Positions 1-10,248 of a stretch of DNA of 22,584 bases are shown here, one piece after another. Source of the DNA: Tieghemiomyces parasiticus (taxonomy: Eukaryota; Kickxellomycota; Dimargaritomycetes; Dimargaritales; Dimargaritaceae); assembly GCA_027575765.1 (NCBI GenBank), contig JANBPT010000796.1:1-22584 (forward strand), written 5' to 3'. Position 1 is the first letter of the stretch. Each line of letters opens with the position of its first letter. Under the pieces are notes generated by a model, which searched no databases, was not told the DNA's origin, and saw nothing but the letters and a program-made list of their open reading frames with translations. The translations under genes and the position numbers were made by a program.

Positions 1-1349
1 TTCAAATGGCGTTTTTTTTAGAAGTGGTCATCACTCTGGCTCGACAATAAACGCGCCAAATTAGCCTAGGGTCGGATTAGTCTTTGAATAAGTAGGTTGT
101 TGATGAATATTATAGGGTTTTTTTTGGAGGGGGGGGGTATCGAAAAGGTCTTCGAATGGTAGGTTTAGGTGGGCCATTGCCTAGGGCATGGGCCACAGCC
201 CTAATTGACAGGTTCGTCCAAGTTGTGCGTCAGCGAGCTGAGGTCTTCCAAAGGAACATTGCCACAGTCACTAGTCCTGCTCATGGTCACACGCTGGCCG
301 AAGAAAATCGCAGTTTTAGGAAATGTGGCGGCGTGGAGTCCTGATCGGAATGGTGGGGGTGGAGCCAGTGGTGTCAATAAAGAAAGATCAGTTGACACAA
401 GGAGAGTGCTGTCATGTTCTTTATGTAAGATAGTTAGTCTATGGCTTCCTCCCGTTGCACCCCCGTTATTCAAGACCACGGGCTGATATGGCCCCTGAGG
501 TGCGAAATGAACCAACCGATCACCTTTAACTAGGAATGGTCACACTTCATGGTCACTTTTCCTTCACGCTCGGAGTCGTTAAGCCCACCACCGATGGAGC
601 TGAAAATAATCTATTTTTTGCTTTTTATCTGCTTGCTGGGTACGAACTATGATTTCTCTGGCCCAAGCCACTAATGCCGCATTGTGTACCAAGGAATAGT
701 AAAAAAAAAGTGAAGACATTACTTACTGCGATTTATGCTACCATACAATAGAATTGACACACGGTCCAAAATGGGATTGGCTCTAGGACGGTATGTCTCC
801 AAAGCCTACCGTATCGCCACGGCATGGGAAGGTCATAAGCAAGTTCTTTTAGCCGCAAACATTAGACGGGTCATTTCCAGAAATCCTCCTGCCTATAAAA
901 TGGGATACTTGTACTTTGGAGTGCAATATTGTTATCTAGTTCGTGTTTTACCTCCTCCATCTGGGCCTGCTCTTCACCCATTGGTCACGCCGCACTGGCC
1001 CTTCACGTCCCTTTATTCCACACGTCACTTATTCCTAATATTTCATGGCACTCAATGCTATGCTCCACCGGCCCGATCCCGCCTGAGGGAAACAATAATA
1101 ATAACCGCCTGGCTCAGTAGAAGCGCGGGAAGATGGAGGTACTCACCTAAAACCTACGACCAATTAACCTACAAGCTGCTCCGGCACGCTGACTGCGACC
1201 CGTGTGTTTTTCATCGTCAGGTGCTTGACAGGCGTACCGGGTCACCATGGCTTGGCGATTCCCTCCGCTACGCTATGAACACTAAACTGCCTATGGATAC
1301 AAATAGTTAATCACAGGTGGCCAAATGTAGACAACGCGAGTGACAATGA
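1..1349. other. Gene-poor stretch, no supported gene
   Basis: I see no recognisable gene, RNA or repeat here. The longest uninterrupted frame is 735-1310 (+, ATG start, 191 codons). Its product is rich in Tyr, Arg, Trp and Cys, has no motif I recognise, and lies in sequence of middling GC with no splice or leader features, so I regard it as probably a chance frame. A run of nine G residues near 129-137 is only a homopolymer. Confidence 0.4.
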
Positions 1350-1682
1350 AATCAGAGACCCTCCAAGCTTACCCTCCCGCCCATTCAATATCGCCGACAT
1401 TCATCAAACGACACTTTCAGACCCGCCCACCCGGTGGCATACTACCGGCAGCTGTTAGGTTGGTGGAAGGCTCACTATCCCATGCTGGATGGCACAGATA
1501 TCCCCCACTTTCTAATCCGAAGTCAGCTTCAAATTGACACGATTCTACCCTTGGCGGCGGTCCGAGCTGAACCCCCAATTGCTGTATTGTGCAGAGGTGT
1601 TTGTATAGCAGCAGATTCATTTCTGCGCCAGCTGATATTAGAATTTTGGGCTACCCACTCGCCAACTGTGCGTCTTGGGTGA
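1350..1682 (+). other. Unassigned open frame, possible exon remnant
   Basis: One frame stays open for about 110 codons and ends at TGA 1680-1682. It has no ATG near its beginning. From 1434 on, the translation has a natural-looking mix of aromatic, hydrophobic and charged residues (beginning VAYYRQLLGWWKAHYPMLDG). The segment with W-W-K-x-H-Y-P-M-L-D faintly recalls the start of the fungal-specific transcription-factor middle domain, but the match is too weak for a name. A possible donor (GTGCGT, 1668) and acceptor (TTAG, 1743) with a CTAAC between them would give a 76-nt intron, but the frame after it closes within ten codons. It could be a decayed exon or chance. Confidence 0.18.
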
Positions 1683-2217
1683 CGCGTTGTTGGCAAGGGC
1701 TGTGGCTAACACGTATGGATCGTCGCATTTGCGCCAGAATTAGTGGATCCTCCGTTGCGCCTGTTGCTGTTGATATCACCAAGTCCTCGAGCTGCACCGA
1801 CAGTGCCAGGTAGACGCTACTTGCCATACCGGCCTAGGTCAATGCCATTAATGGCTGAGGTGATAACTAATCGGGAATATTATTTACCACCATCGATGAT
1901 GATTGTGGTCGGAATAACCGCCAACTAATGACCGCAGCCTTAACAGCGACCTCTCACCTGGATTTGGAACGATCGCGATAAGCCGAGTCCATTGAAGTCG
2001 CCTGCACCGTTTGATGCATTATCCTACGACGAGTCTTGCTTAGGATAGCATGCTTCAGTGTCCTCTCGTCTCCTTCATGCCGTGTTTTTCCCTGCTGCTT
2101 TCCTATGGTGTATTCATCACTGCTGCCACTTCACATCAACTGTTGGAAGTCAAGGCTGGAATGGATATATAGTATCTGTCCACCGGCCACCTCGATAAAC
2201 GAGAGACTACCCTATAG

Positions 2218-2454
2218 CCCTTTACTTTTATATCGTATTCTCAGCCCCCGTGTATTTACTACACCACCATCCTCTTGAGCCTCCGGGCCAACGGCGAGAT
2301 TCCGGGGTGGTTCTAGTGTATAAAATCCCAGGATGATGGTGGTGGAGGTGGTCTGGTGCCTGCCAAGGCTACAAAGCGCAAAGCCACTACTACTGCTGAC
2401 AAGAAGCCGTGGGTGAAGAGCCAGCACAAAGGCTGTTCCCCACCAGGTCCATAA
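2218..2454 (+). pseudogene. Candidate decayed coding fragment with an in-frame stop
   Basis: A single frame runs from 2218 to TAA 2452-2454 and is interrupted once, by TAG at 2314-2316. Both sides look like real protein. Upstream is a hydrophobic segment ending in L-R-A-N-G-E-I-P-G-W-F. Downstream is an acidic-glycine linker (DDGGGGG) followed by a basic, threonine-rich, NLS-like stretch (PAKATKRKATTTADKKPW). Such linkers are typical of fungal nuclear proteins. No domain is recognisable, no start codon is in place, and further stops lie upstream (2170, 2215). I read this as a relic of a nuclear protein gene; a set of small exons or chance are the alternatives. Confidence 0.25.
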
Positions 2455-4959
2455 AGAACTTTCTGGCCGTTTTATTGCAGAGCTAAGCTGTGACAAAAGC
2501 CAGCTACTCGGACCGCTTTCCGTGCGATGTACTGGAGGGGAGGCGCCCTAGAGGTGAGTTGGCTGGACAGAGAAGTCTCAGCTAAGAAATGGATGGAATA
2601 GCTGCCGCCTGCTGTGAGACCACGTACTAATAGGCATAACCTTTTGCCATTCTACTAACATTGCTCACTTTGCCGTATGTTCATTAATGAAAACGGCTCG
2701 GCTCGTTAAACGTAAAATTTACCGCCATTGAAACGTAAATTCACGGGACACGCGCCGCAAAATACTACACATGGGTGGCGTGCTATCCATCATCGCTGGG
2801 CGCAAACTCGTTTGCGAATAACAGTATACCCAACGGCATTCCTCCAGCCCTTCCTTCCTGCGTATGAGGCGACCGGATTGGGCCAAGTGTTTATTCCTTG
2901 AAGAATTCCAGGAACTAAGCCGCTTCGACAGTGCTCTATTTACCCACGAACCTCCTTGGCCGCTTCACTTTCTCTGCACTCCGCCCTGAGGCTACACAAC
3001 TCATCACAGTAAGTCAATGGGCTGGCGTAAATTGGGCATACCGGAGGGTTATCAAGGGGGTGAATATATCCAGCTTTGGCAAACGAATGAAAGTACAGAA
3101 TATCCGTCACCCGCCTAGTCCTGCGCATCTGGCCATAGGAATATTGATGGAGGAAGAAATGACCTAGGTAGTGGTATTAAAGTCTCATTCACATGCCCGC
3201 ACGCCCGAGGAGAGATAAATAATAGTCGTCCACCCCGAAGGGTCCCTGTCCAAACGCGCCGCATGCGATACAACGGGCGGCGCACTTCGACTCAGCCAAG
3301 TTGAGTGACAAACCATTACGGCTGGGACCTGGAAAACCATAGCCATGTAATGTCCTGTATATCCTTGGACTAGTTCAGATATACTTCAGCTGCCAGGTCA
3401 ACGAGTTTGGAGGACAGAATACGCTGTCCCTGTAGCCAACTGATGGGCTCGCCGGTGCCCCTGAGTTGTACATTGGGAACAGGCAAGCAGCGACGATTCG
3501 TACTACAGTTGGAGGACTAATATGGCTTGTACAAGTCGTCGGAGCGATATAGCCGCGTGGTTGTGAGATTCCGTCGGAGTGATGTGCTTCTTTCGACATA
3601 TGGTGAGCGGGCCCTATAGCCCGTAGTGAGCTATATTAGGCGACTGTTGGAGGAGCAAGGGGACGAGAGGCCACAGTGGGCCAACGCAACAGTGTGGTAG
3701 GGTCTACCCACTAGTCGAGTGGGATCGGCAATGTTGTGAAGAAGTAGAATTTGGTATGTGCAAACTGAAGCCTGCAAGAGCAGGTAACATGAAAACAGGT
3801 GCAGCATCCTTGGTCGTCAGGCCAGGTCAATTGAGTGAATTTTTTTTATAGGAACGACAGGATTGATTGACAGCATCTTTAGGCTGCCTCACAGCTGTAT
3901 GCCGCTTGACAAGGTCTTCCGATTAATGGCCGATCGTGTTCGCTCACTGGAATTTTTATACATGGGCTTCACCGCTCTAATGACCCAGACGCCGCTGTCT
4001 AGGGCATCCGTCGGAAGGCGTGCATTAAGACTATAACTATAGCGGGGCATCCTCCTGGGTCCTCTTTCCCTTCGCATGCTTCCCTGCCTATCGCCACCAC
4101 CGATCCAGGGACAACTGCAAAGGCGACGTGGCCAGCTGGGAGTGTGAATACCAATTGCTCAGTAGCCGAACCATTCACCATCCAGTTCACCCCGCACTAG
4201 CGCTTCCAGTGATGGTTGCTCGGAGTGAGATTGCAGGAGCGGCCTTTTTTTCTACTTGTGTTTGCTTGGTGTGTGGTACATGTCGACCTTCCGCCGTCAA
4301 CATATCTGTCAGCGATATGCGTGAGGACCAAATCCTCTGCCCCATCTCTCTGGGCAGATATAGGCTAGCCGTGTGCACCATTGTGCGCTGGCAGGGGCGT
4401 CCTTACAGGCGGCGGGACACTCCACCGATTTGTCAATACTTCACTGGGTCGACGAGGGCCGTGCAGCGACGTTGGCTGCTTACGAGGGCGGCGAGGTCCG
4501 TCAGATCGCACGATTGACCGTCAATGGTAGCCAAACGCAGCGCTCCCTAGTAGCGGGGCCAACAAGCCCATCGCCAGACCCGCGCCAATGAGTCGCCGCC
4601 ATGGTCGGCGTGCGTAGGTAACACCAGGTGGAGACACAGTTGATGTGGTCCTCAGTACTACCGCTCGCGGGAGGGGGCGGGGGTCTGCACCGTATACAAG
4701 CAGAAGGGATATGCCAGAGGAAGCCGTCGGTAGTTATTCCCGCCGATCAAGCTCATGCCCCTTTATCTATCAGCCTCCACCCCTACGTTAAGGCACCAGT
4801 CTCACGGCGAGGCCAAGAAGCCCAGCCCCTCTTTCTCTGGCCTGCACGTGCACGTTGCCGCCTCCTCATTCTGGATGGGCTCTGTTCAGGCGCTGGGAGA
4901 ACGAGTCGGAGCTCCCTCCACCCTATCCGCGGGAGCACATCGGCACTGCCCCATTCAAA
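2455..4959. other. Intergenic, no supported gene
   Basis: No gene, RNA or repeat can be assigned. A few short frames look coding-like, such as 3430-3543 (+), but none has a start, splice pattern or known motif. From about 4380 to 4750 the GC content rises and several frames on both strands open together. This is expected from GC-rich composition and is not evidence for a gene. Confidence 0.4.
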
Positions 4960-6050
4960 CTCCGCCCCACATAGGCAGCATCAACATTCTGAGGATTGTC
5001 CGGCTCCTCGCTCCGCCGTCGCCCGGCAGACGGGGCTTTCGTCCACCCGCCGCTGCCGCTTTTTTTTCCGGACACTATGTGCGCGGCTCCCCTGACTTGG
5101 GCCGGCCTCCCCACTCTCCACCAGTCGAAACGGGGGCCACTGCTCTCGTCATCCACCAGGAGACTGAGTTGCCCGCCACGAAAACAAAAACAGTCTGTCG
5201 AACCAGCCTTTCCTTCGCCACCCGCTGCTCGTCGCCCCGCTCTCCGCCTTGCTTCCACACTTCTCCGCCTAGGCGCTCTTCGTTCGGCCACGACGCACAC
5301 CCTGTTGTCTCCACAGCCTTTCCCCCCTCGTCGTATATTGTCTGCTGCTGGCTCCCTCGCCCCCGGCTTTGCCTTTTGTCTCTCCGACCGTTACTTTGTC
5401 CGCACCTTACCCATCCCGCCTCGGCCACGACGCCTGCGAACCTGACCGATCGCCACGACCAGATTGGCCCTGTCCACCCGCCCGCAGACACCTTCCACAC
5501 CACCTGTCGCGCCGGTATTCTCCGCTTGCGCACCCGCACATCGTCGCCGTCCGCCCCTCCTCCTAGGCCGTGACCCCCGCCCTCTCCACCGCCGCGCACC
5601 TCATCGGTGGCCCCAACCCGCGTTCCTGACCCAGCTCCACGCCCGCCCTCCCTGCGCCCCTTTCTGGCGAGCGACGACCTGGCCTCAGCCCCAGCACGGT
5701 CAACGCTGCCCCCACCCCTGACCGCCCAGCACTCCGACGACGTTTGTTTACCGGCACCTAGTTTCACGACGGACCTCGGCCGTTTCAGCCCGACAGCCCA
5801 CCCCGCCTTTCTTCCCTCCCCACCCCCGCTGTGCTCTGGGTCGATATCTGCTGGACGTCCTAGTCCTCGCTCCCCGCACCGTGTAGTGTGCCACGTCTGT
5901 CGATAGCCGGCCCGCCTGCCCGTGTGTGTCCCTTCCTCAGCATCCTGGACCCATCCTAGCTCTCCGTCGCAATCCTGCCTTGGCAAGTCGAAACCCTCAC
6001 TTGACCAGATACGTTCCTCCTGCACCACTCACACCTTCCCCGCCCCCACC
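4960..6050 (+). promoter_or_regulatory. Long pyrimidine-rich promoter/5' leader of the cyclin gene
   Basis: For about 1.1 kb before the cyclin ATG the plus strand is dominated by C and T, with many CCTCC, CTCTCC and CCGCC runs. Overlapping frames open on both strands only because of this skew; their products are Pro/Ser/Arg or Gly/Arg low-complexity and match nothing I know. CT-rich leaders are common before highly transcribed fungal genes, and the same skew, on the sense strand, precedes the carboxypeptidase and the F-box-like gene here. A CACGAAA sequence (SCB-like) occurs near 5177, but a single short match means little. The transcription start cannot be placed by eye. Confidence 0.5.
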
Positions 6051-7822
6051 ATGTTCCAGACTGCCAAGGTAAGCCCGTTTCCCCGTGCTCTACATCAGCG
6101 CAGCGTCCGCAATTGGCCTGCCGTCTGCTCGATCACCTTACAGCGTAGGGTAACTCTTAGCAAGGAAGTGATGTTTGCTTACCGCTACAACCCTCTCATG
6201 CGAACCCAGCTGACCACCGTGCTTCCTATCTCCCTACTCCCTCTTTTCCGCAGCTCAACGTCAACCGCGCCCGGGCCGGTCTCGGCCGCAAGCCCTCCAG
6301 CGACGAAAACGCCCACCCCGCTGCCGCCACCACCGCTACCGGTAAACTCATCAAGGCCGCCGCCCACCCTGCCGCCCCATCGCTCAAGTCCAAACCGCCG
6401 GTATCCACCGCTGCCACGAAGGGCACTGTCAACCCCTCCACCAAGGCTGGCCTCAAGCGGACCGTGACCGCTCCTTTGGCTGCCAAGGCCAACCCGGCCC
6501 GCCGCAACAATACCAACCTGGGGGTTTCCGATAAGGAGACTGCTTCTGGAAAACCCCCGGGCCGCTCCCTCCGCCCGCGCGCATCGTCCACTGCCAGCGC
6601 GATCCCCACTAGTGCGACCAGCCGGCCAGCCCCCGTCGGCCGTGCCAACGTCGCCCGCCCCGCCGACGCGCCCGTCGGTCCAACCCTGCGCAAGCGCAGC
6701 TCCACCGTGTCCCTCGCCAGCCAGCCAGCCCTACGCAACCGCCACTCCACAGGCACACTGGCCCCGGGCAACGTCTCCGCAGAATCCTTGGGCCTCCCGG
6801 CCGCAAGCCATGCCCTGGAACGACTCGACAGTCAGGCCACTGTTCACGAAGAATCGACCGGCCCGTCACAGGATATGGATCTGGACGGTGATTCAACCGA
6901 TACAGCCAGCGTCAGCGACACGACCGCCTCGTTGGACCTGACCCTGGAGCATGTGTCCCTTGACCCGACCTCCCTCGAGTACATCCTCGCGACCTTCAAG
7001 GAGGACATTGATCCGCTCGATACGACCATGGTGACTGAATACGCCCCCGAAATCTTCCGGTACATGCGTCAGCTCGAGGTCCGCATGCTCCCCGCTGCGG
7101 ACTACATGGCCCGCCAGCGCGACCTGGAATGGAGTATGCGCGGAATCCTCATCGACTGGCTTGTCCAAGTCCATCAGCGTTTCCGCCTCCTCCCGGAGAC
7201 TCTGTTCCTGTGCGTCAACTACATTGACCGGTTTCTGAGCCTGAAGGCCGTGTCACTTGAGAAGCTGCAGTTGGTGGGCGCCACCGCGCTCCTGATCGCC
7301 GCCAAATTTGAGGAGATCCAGGTACCCTCCGTGGCCGACTTCGTGTACATGGTGGACCACGCCTACACCGTTGACGAAGTCCTCAAGGCCGAGCGTTTCA
7401 TGGTCAGCCTGCTCAACTTTGACCTGGCCTTCCCCGGCCCGCTCAGCTTCTTACGTCGTATTTCCAAGGCCGACGACTATGATATTCAGACCAGAACTCT
7501 GGCCAAGTACCTGATTGAGGTCTCCATCATGGACGAACGGTTCCTCCCCCACCCCATTTCCCAGGTAGCCGCCGCCGGACATTTACTTGCCCGCCAGATG
7601 CTCGCTAAGGGCGCGTGGACCGATGCCCACGTTTTCTATTCTGGGTACACTGAAAAAATGCTCGACGGGACCACCACCTTGCTCATCGCCGTGCTCAAGA
7701 ATCCGAAGGGTCATAATGCTATCTTTGAGAAGTATTCGGACCGTAAGTTCATGAAGGCCTCTCTATTTGTGCAGCAGTGGTTGGCAGCCGAACAAGCGGC
7801 GTCTCCCTCTGCCGCCGTCTAG
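6051..7822 (+). CDS. B-type (mitotic) cyclin
   Basis: G2/mitotic cyclin, the regulatory subunit of the Cdk1 kinase, acting in nucleus and cytoplasm. The CDS joins 6051..6068 and 6254..7822 (528 aa). A 6-codon first exon (MFQTAK) ends at GTAAGC; the 185-nt intron has a CTGAC branch-like site near 6209 and acceptor CCGCAG. The ATG has a CACC context. Residues 13-16 (RAGL, in RARAGLGRK) form a destruction box for APC/C ubiquitination. A Ser/Thr/Pro/Arg-rich disordered region follows to about residue 240. The N-terminal cyclin box spans about 272-396 and includes the hallmark MRGIL at 301-305, followed by IDWLVQVH; the C-terminal cyclin fold spans about 398-516. The order and length fit fungal Clb/Cdc13 proteins. 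No KEN box is seen. Which orthologue (CLB1/2 or CDC13) cannot be settled from sequence alone. Confidence 0.96.
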
Positions 7823-8184
7823 ATTTTTTTTTATTTTTATATCGGGCTTTAACTACTCCCAAATCTCATTCCCTGGGGAAAAATCCATGTCAGGTCCATC
7901 TTTCTGGTCACTTTGCCCGATCCTTATTACTTTTCCTACTTACCATCGACCCGTCAACTGCGGCGTAATTGCTTTTACCAATCATTCTTCTATAATGTGT
8001 ACTATTCTACTCATCACCTCAATCTCACCATATACTTATGCTGTACCCCTGTGCCTTTCTCTAATTGTGCACTCGTGTTTCTGTTATTACACACCCTAAT
8101 GCACCTCTTAGCCCAGACTTTATTTACACTGACTAGTAGTTGTATGGCCAGAGTCATTACAAGAGGGTGGATTTCAAAGGCCTA
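7823..8184. other. Cyclin 3' UTR and downstream spacer
   Basis: The sequence becomes T-rich straight after the TAG stop (T-run at 7824-7840) and stays AT-rich. This suits a 3' untranslated region and polyadenylation zone. No canonical AATAAA and no gene are seen. Confidence 0.4.
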
Positions 8185-9300
8185 GGTACGGTGTACTAAC
8201 GGCTTAGTTTTCGCCAATGAACCTGGATCGCGCATGATGCTCACCTGTAGTCCACTACTCGGTTAGGTAATGCTCAGGCGCCACCAAATGGGTACCGAAG
8301 GACTAACACTGCATACCTTGGACCAGCAGATGAGTCATGCCCGAACCCAACGTAATTCTTAACCTGGTAAGCCTATACTCGGTATGGTGCATTATTTACA
8401 ACGTAGTCTGACCTTTCGTAAGTCAGCAACGAAAATACTTCGCTAAAGAGCTGGTAAGTTTTAGACCCTGATCTTGCTGATAAAACCTAGGGGCATCAGA
8501 TCCGGTGAGGCTTATGATGTAATCTATTATAGAACCAGACCATCTTTAATAGCGTATTTTTCCTTTTTAAGTACGTCATTGCTCCCTAGTCTGACGTTGT
8601 AGCCCTATCCAACTCATAATTACCAAATGTGATGTAAAAGGTATCTCTATTAGCAGTATTGTTAAGACGGCAAGAAAGATAAGACGTTCCTTCTGTACCA
8701 ACGGCCACCCTAGGTTCTACCAATGCTCGCCCCTCCGTTACTTCCAAGAGGGTAATTCTCTTAGATACGGCCTCTTAGTTCGACCGTTTGTCGCATGTTA
8801 TACATCTCAACAGGAGTATCGCACAAGCTCCACCGGAAAAGGAGACCCTGTAACCGAGGCGCCCCCCCCATGAAACCTCCCAGTCAAAGACAGCTGCCTC
8901 CCTTCTGAACCTGGCTTCCTGATGGAATGTGCCAACTTCCACCACCGCTTACCCTTACCCTTTGAGAACCAGGAAGGCGGCGGTCTTCGGATTTTAAAGG
9001 GGAACTCGACTCGACTTGGATCTTAACCCTCACGGGAAAAAGTCTCCAACTTAAGCGCCTCAAGTTACACCAAACGGTTTCGCGTCATCTTTCGAAACCA
9101 CACTTACTTAAAGACGGCGAATTGGCCTTAAACGACGGATTCGTCAAGTGTGTAATAAATACTGTTCCTCTATTTCTGGCCTGCTCGCCTATGACCCGCC
9201 CTCGGTCTTCCTCTAGTTGCTCCTCCCCTCGGGCTACAGACCTCGTCACAATCCCAACTAACCCTGTGGGTGGTTGGCCTTGGCCTAGATGTAATTTCGC
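8185..9300 (-). pseudogene. Degenerate organellar-type LSU (23S-like) rRNA copy
   Basis: Read on the minus strand, this region follows the 3' half of bacterial/mitochondrial 23S rRNA in the right order with roughly right spacing. Anchors (plus coordinates): a relic of TAAGGTAGCGAAATTCC at 9102-9131; CCCGTGAACC as CCCGTGAGG near 9025-9036; TTTGACTGGG at 8879-8888; TAACGGAGG at 8732-8740; the helix resembling GGTTCTGAATGGAAGGGCC at 8599-8624; GGGTTTAGAAC as GGGTCTAAAAC at 8458-8470; and the sarcin-ricin loop as TTACGAAAGGTC at 8410-8422. The first of these to the loop is about 700 nt, close to the 23S spacing. CCCGTGA and TAACGGAGG are the bacterial/organellar forms, not the nuclear 28S forms. 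Indels and substitutions fall inside near-invariant segments, so a working rRNA is unlikely. Between nuclear genes, a nuclear mitochondrial insertion (NUMT) is the likely origin. Comparison was by memory, so the ends are approximate. Confidence 0.6.
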
Positions 9301-10248
9301 TATGATTATGTAAGCAATGTTGAGCAGGAATCTGAGATTATTCAGGCCCATTTGCTCCGAGGTCCCCATCGACCAGGCTGATCACCAGCGCCACCAGTTG
9401 ACACCTTTCATATACCGTTCACCAATATTGTCGTAGGGAAGAAACTACCCTAGAGGGGAAAAAAAGGCTAACTAGCCTAGCGAAATGAACTAACAGAGAA
9501 ACCTTACTAAGGGAACGGAATTGAAGTGTAGTGGGAAAACTGGTTGTGGATGAATAGGCTGTCATTTATTGTGTATTTACTTCGGAGGGTTATTTTATAT
9601 TGGAAGGATGTCCTGCATCCTTTGTAGCGGCTTTCGCTTGAGTTAGGAGGGAACCCGAAGGACGACAGTGCGAGACGAGACTAGCGTCCAGGCGGGATAT
9701 GACGACCGCTGCCAAGCTGCCAGATCAATAAAGGAAAAAGACTGATGGGAGGTAAGCCTTAAAAGGGTAGAGGCGGAGGCGCCTGTCAAGAAGAGGGTGA
9801 CGGCCAACCGATCAGGAAGGTTAGCGTCGTTGGAAAAGGATAATGAGTATACGGAGTAAAAGAACACGGTTAGAGAAAGGGATGGAAGTGCCATAACTGA
9901 TCGGATCGGTGGTTTAGGGCATAACAACGGAGTTCCCCACCAAAGTCGACCAGTCGCACCACACTTCTGAGGTAAAAAAAAAACCCCCCTTCCCTGTCAT
10001 ATAGAGCTCTCTCCTTCTATTATGCGATAACAATTGTTTAGTTAGGCAATCTGAAATCCCATTTTGACACCTGGATAGGGGGGAATACGTCAAGTGATCC
10101 GCACTGCCAATTATTATTTTTACTAAAGCCTATACTTTAACTTTCACCGCCGTTGATGGCCGCATTGAATAGTTCAGAGTGATTTATAGGGATGATAAGA
10201 AAGAGCTTGACATTGTCATTTAGTGGAGCCACCGAAGTCCTGCCAACT
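9301..10248. other. Intergenic, no supported gene
   Basis: No firm feature. A minus-strand ATG frame of 83 codons (9894 down to 9643) begins with a hydrophobic stretch that could pass as a signal peptide, but the rest is Ser/Leu/Thr-rich without motifs and I do not claim it as a gene. The segment near 9420-9600 is AT-rich. Any 5' continuation of the rRNA-like sequence fades out by about 9300. Confidence 0.4.

Noticed and set aside
735..1310. 191-codon ATG frame
   Set aside because: No motif, odd composition, no gene-like surroundings; a chance frame is more likely.
3430..3543. Short plus frame with hydrophobic, transporter-like ending
   Set aside because: Only about 38 codons between stops, no start or splice support, and no recognisable family.
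4755..5573. Plus-strand 272-codon frame before the cyclin
   Set aside because: Pro/Ser/Arg/His-rich translation with no motif; same skew artefact, and it lies where the cyclin 5' leader is expected.
5075..6028. Minus-strand frame of 317 codons opposite the cyclin leader
   Set aside because: Its product is Gly/Arg/Ala/Val low complexity, it overlaps other open frames, and it is explained by strong CT skew and high GC of the leader.
8185..9300. Nuclear 28S rRNA as the source of the rRNA-like sequence
   Set aside because: The diagnostic words CCCGTGA and TAACGGAGG are of the bacterial/organellar form, not the nuclear form.
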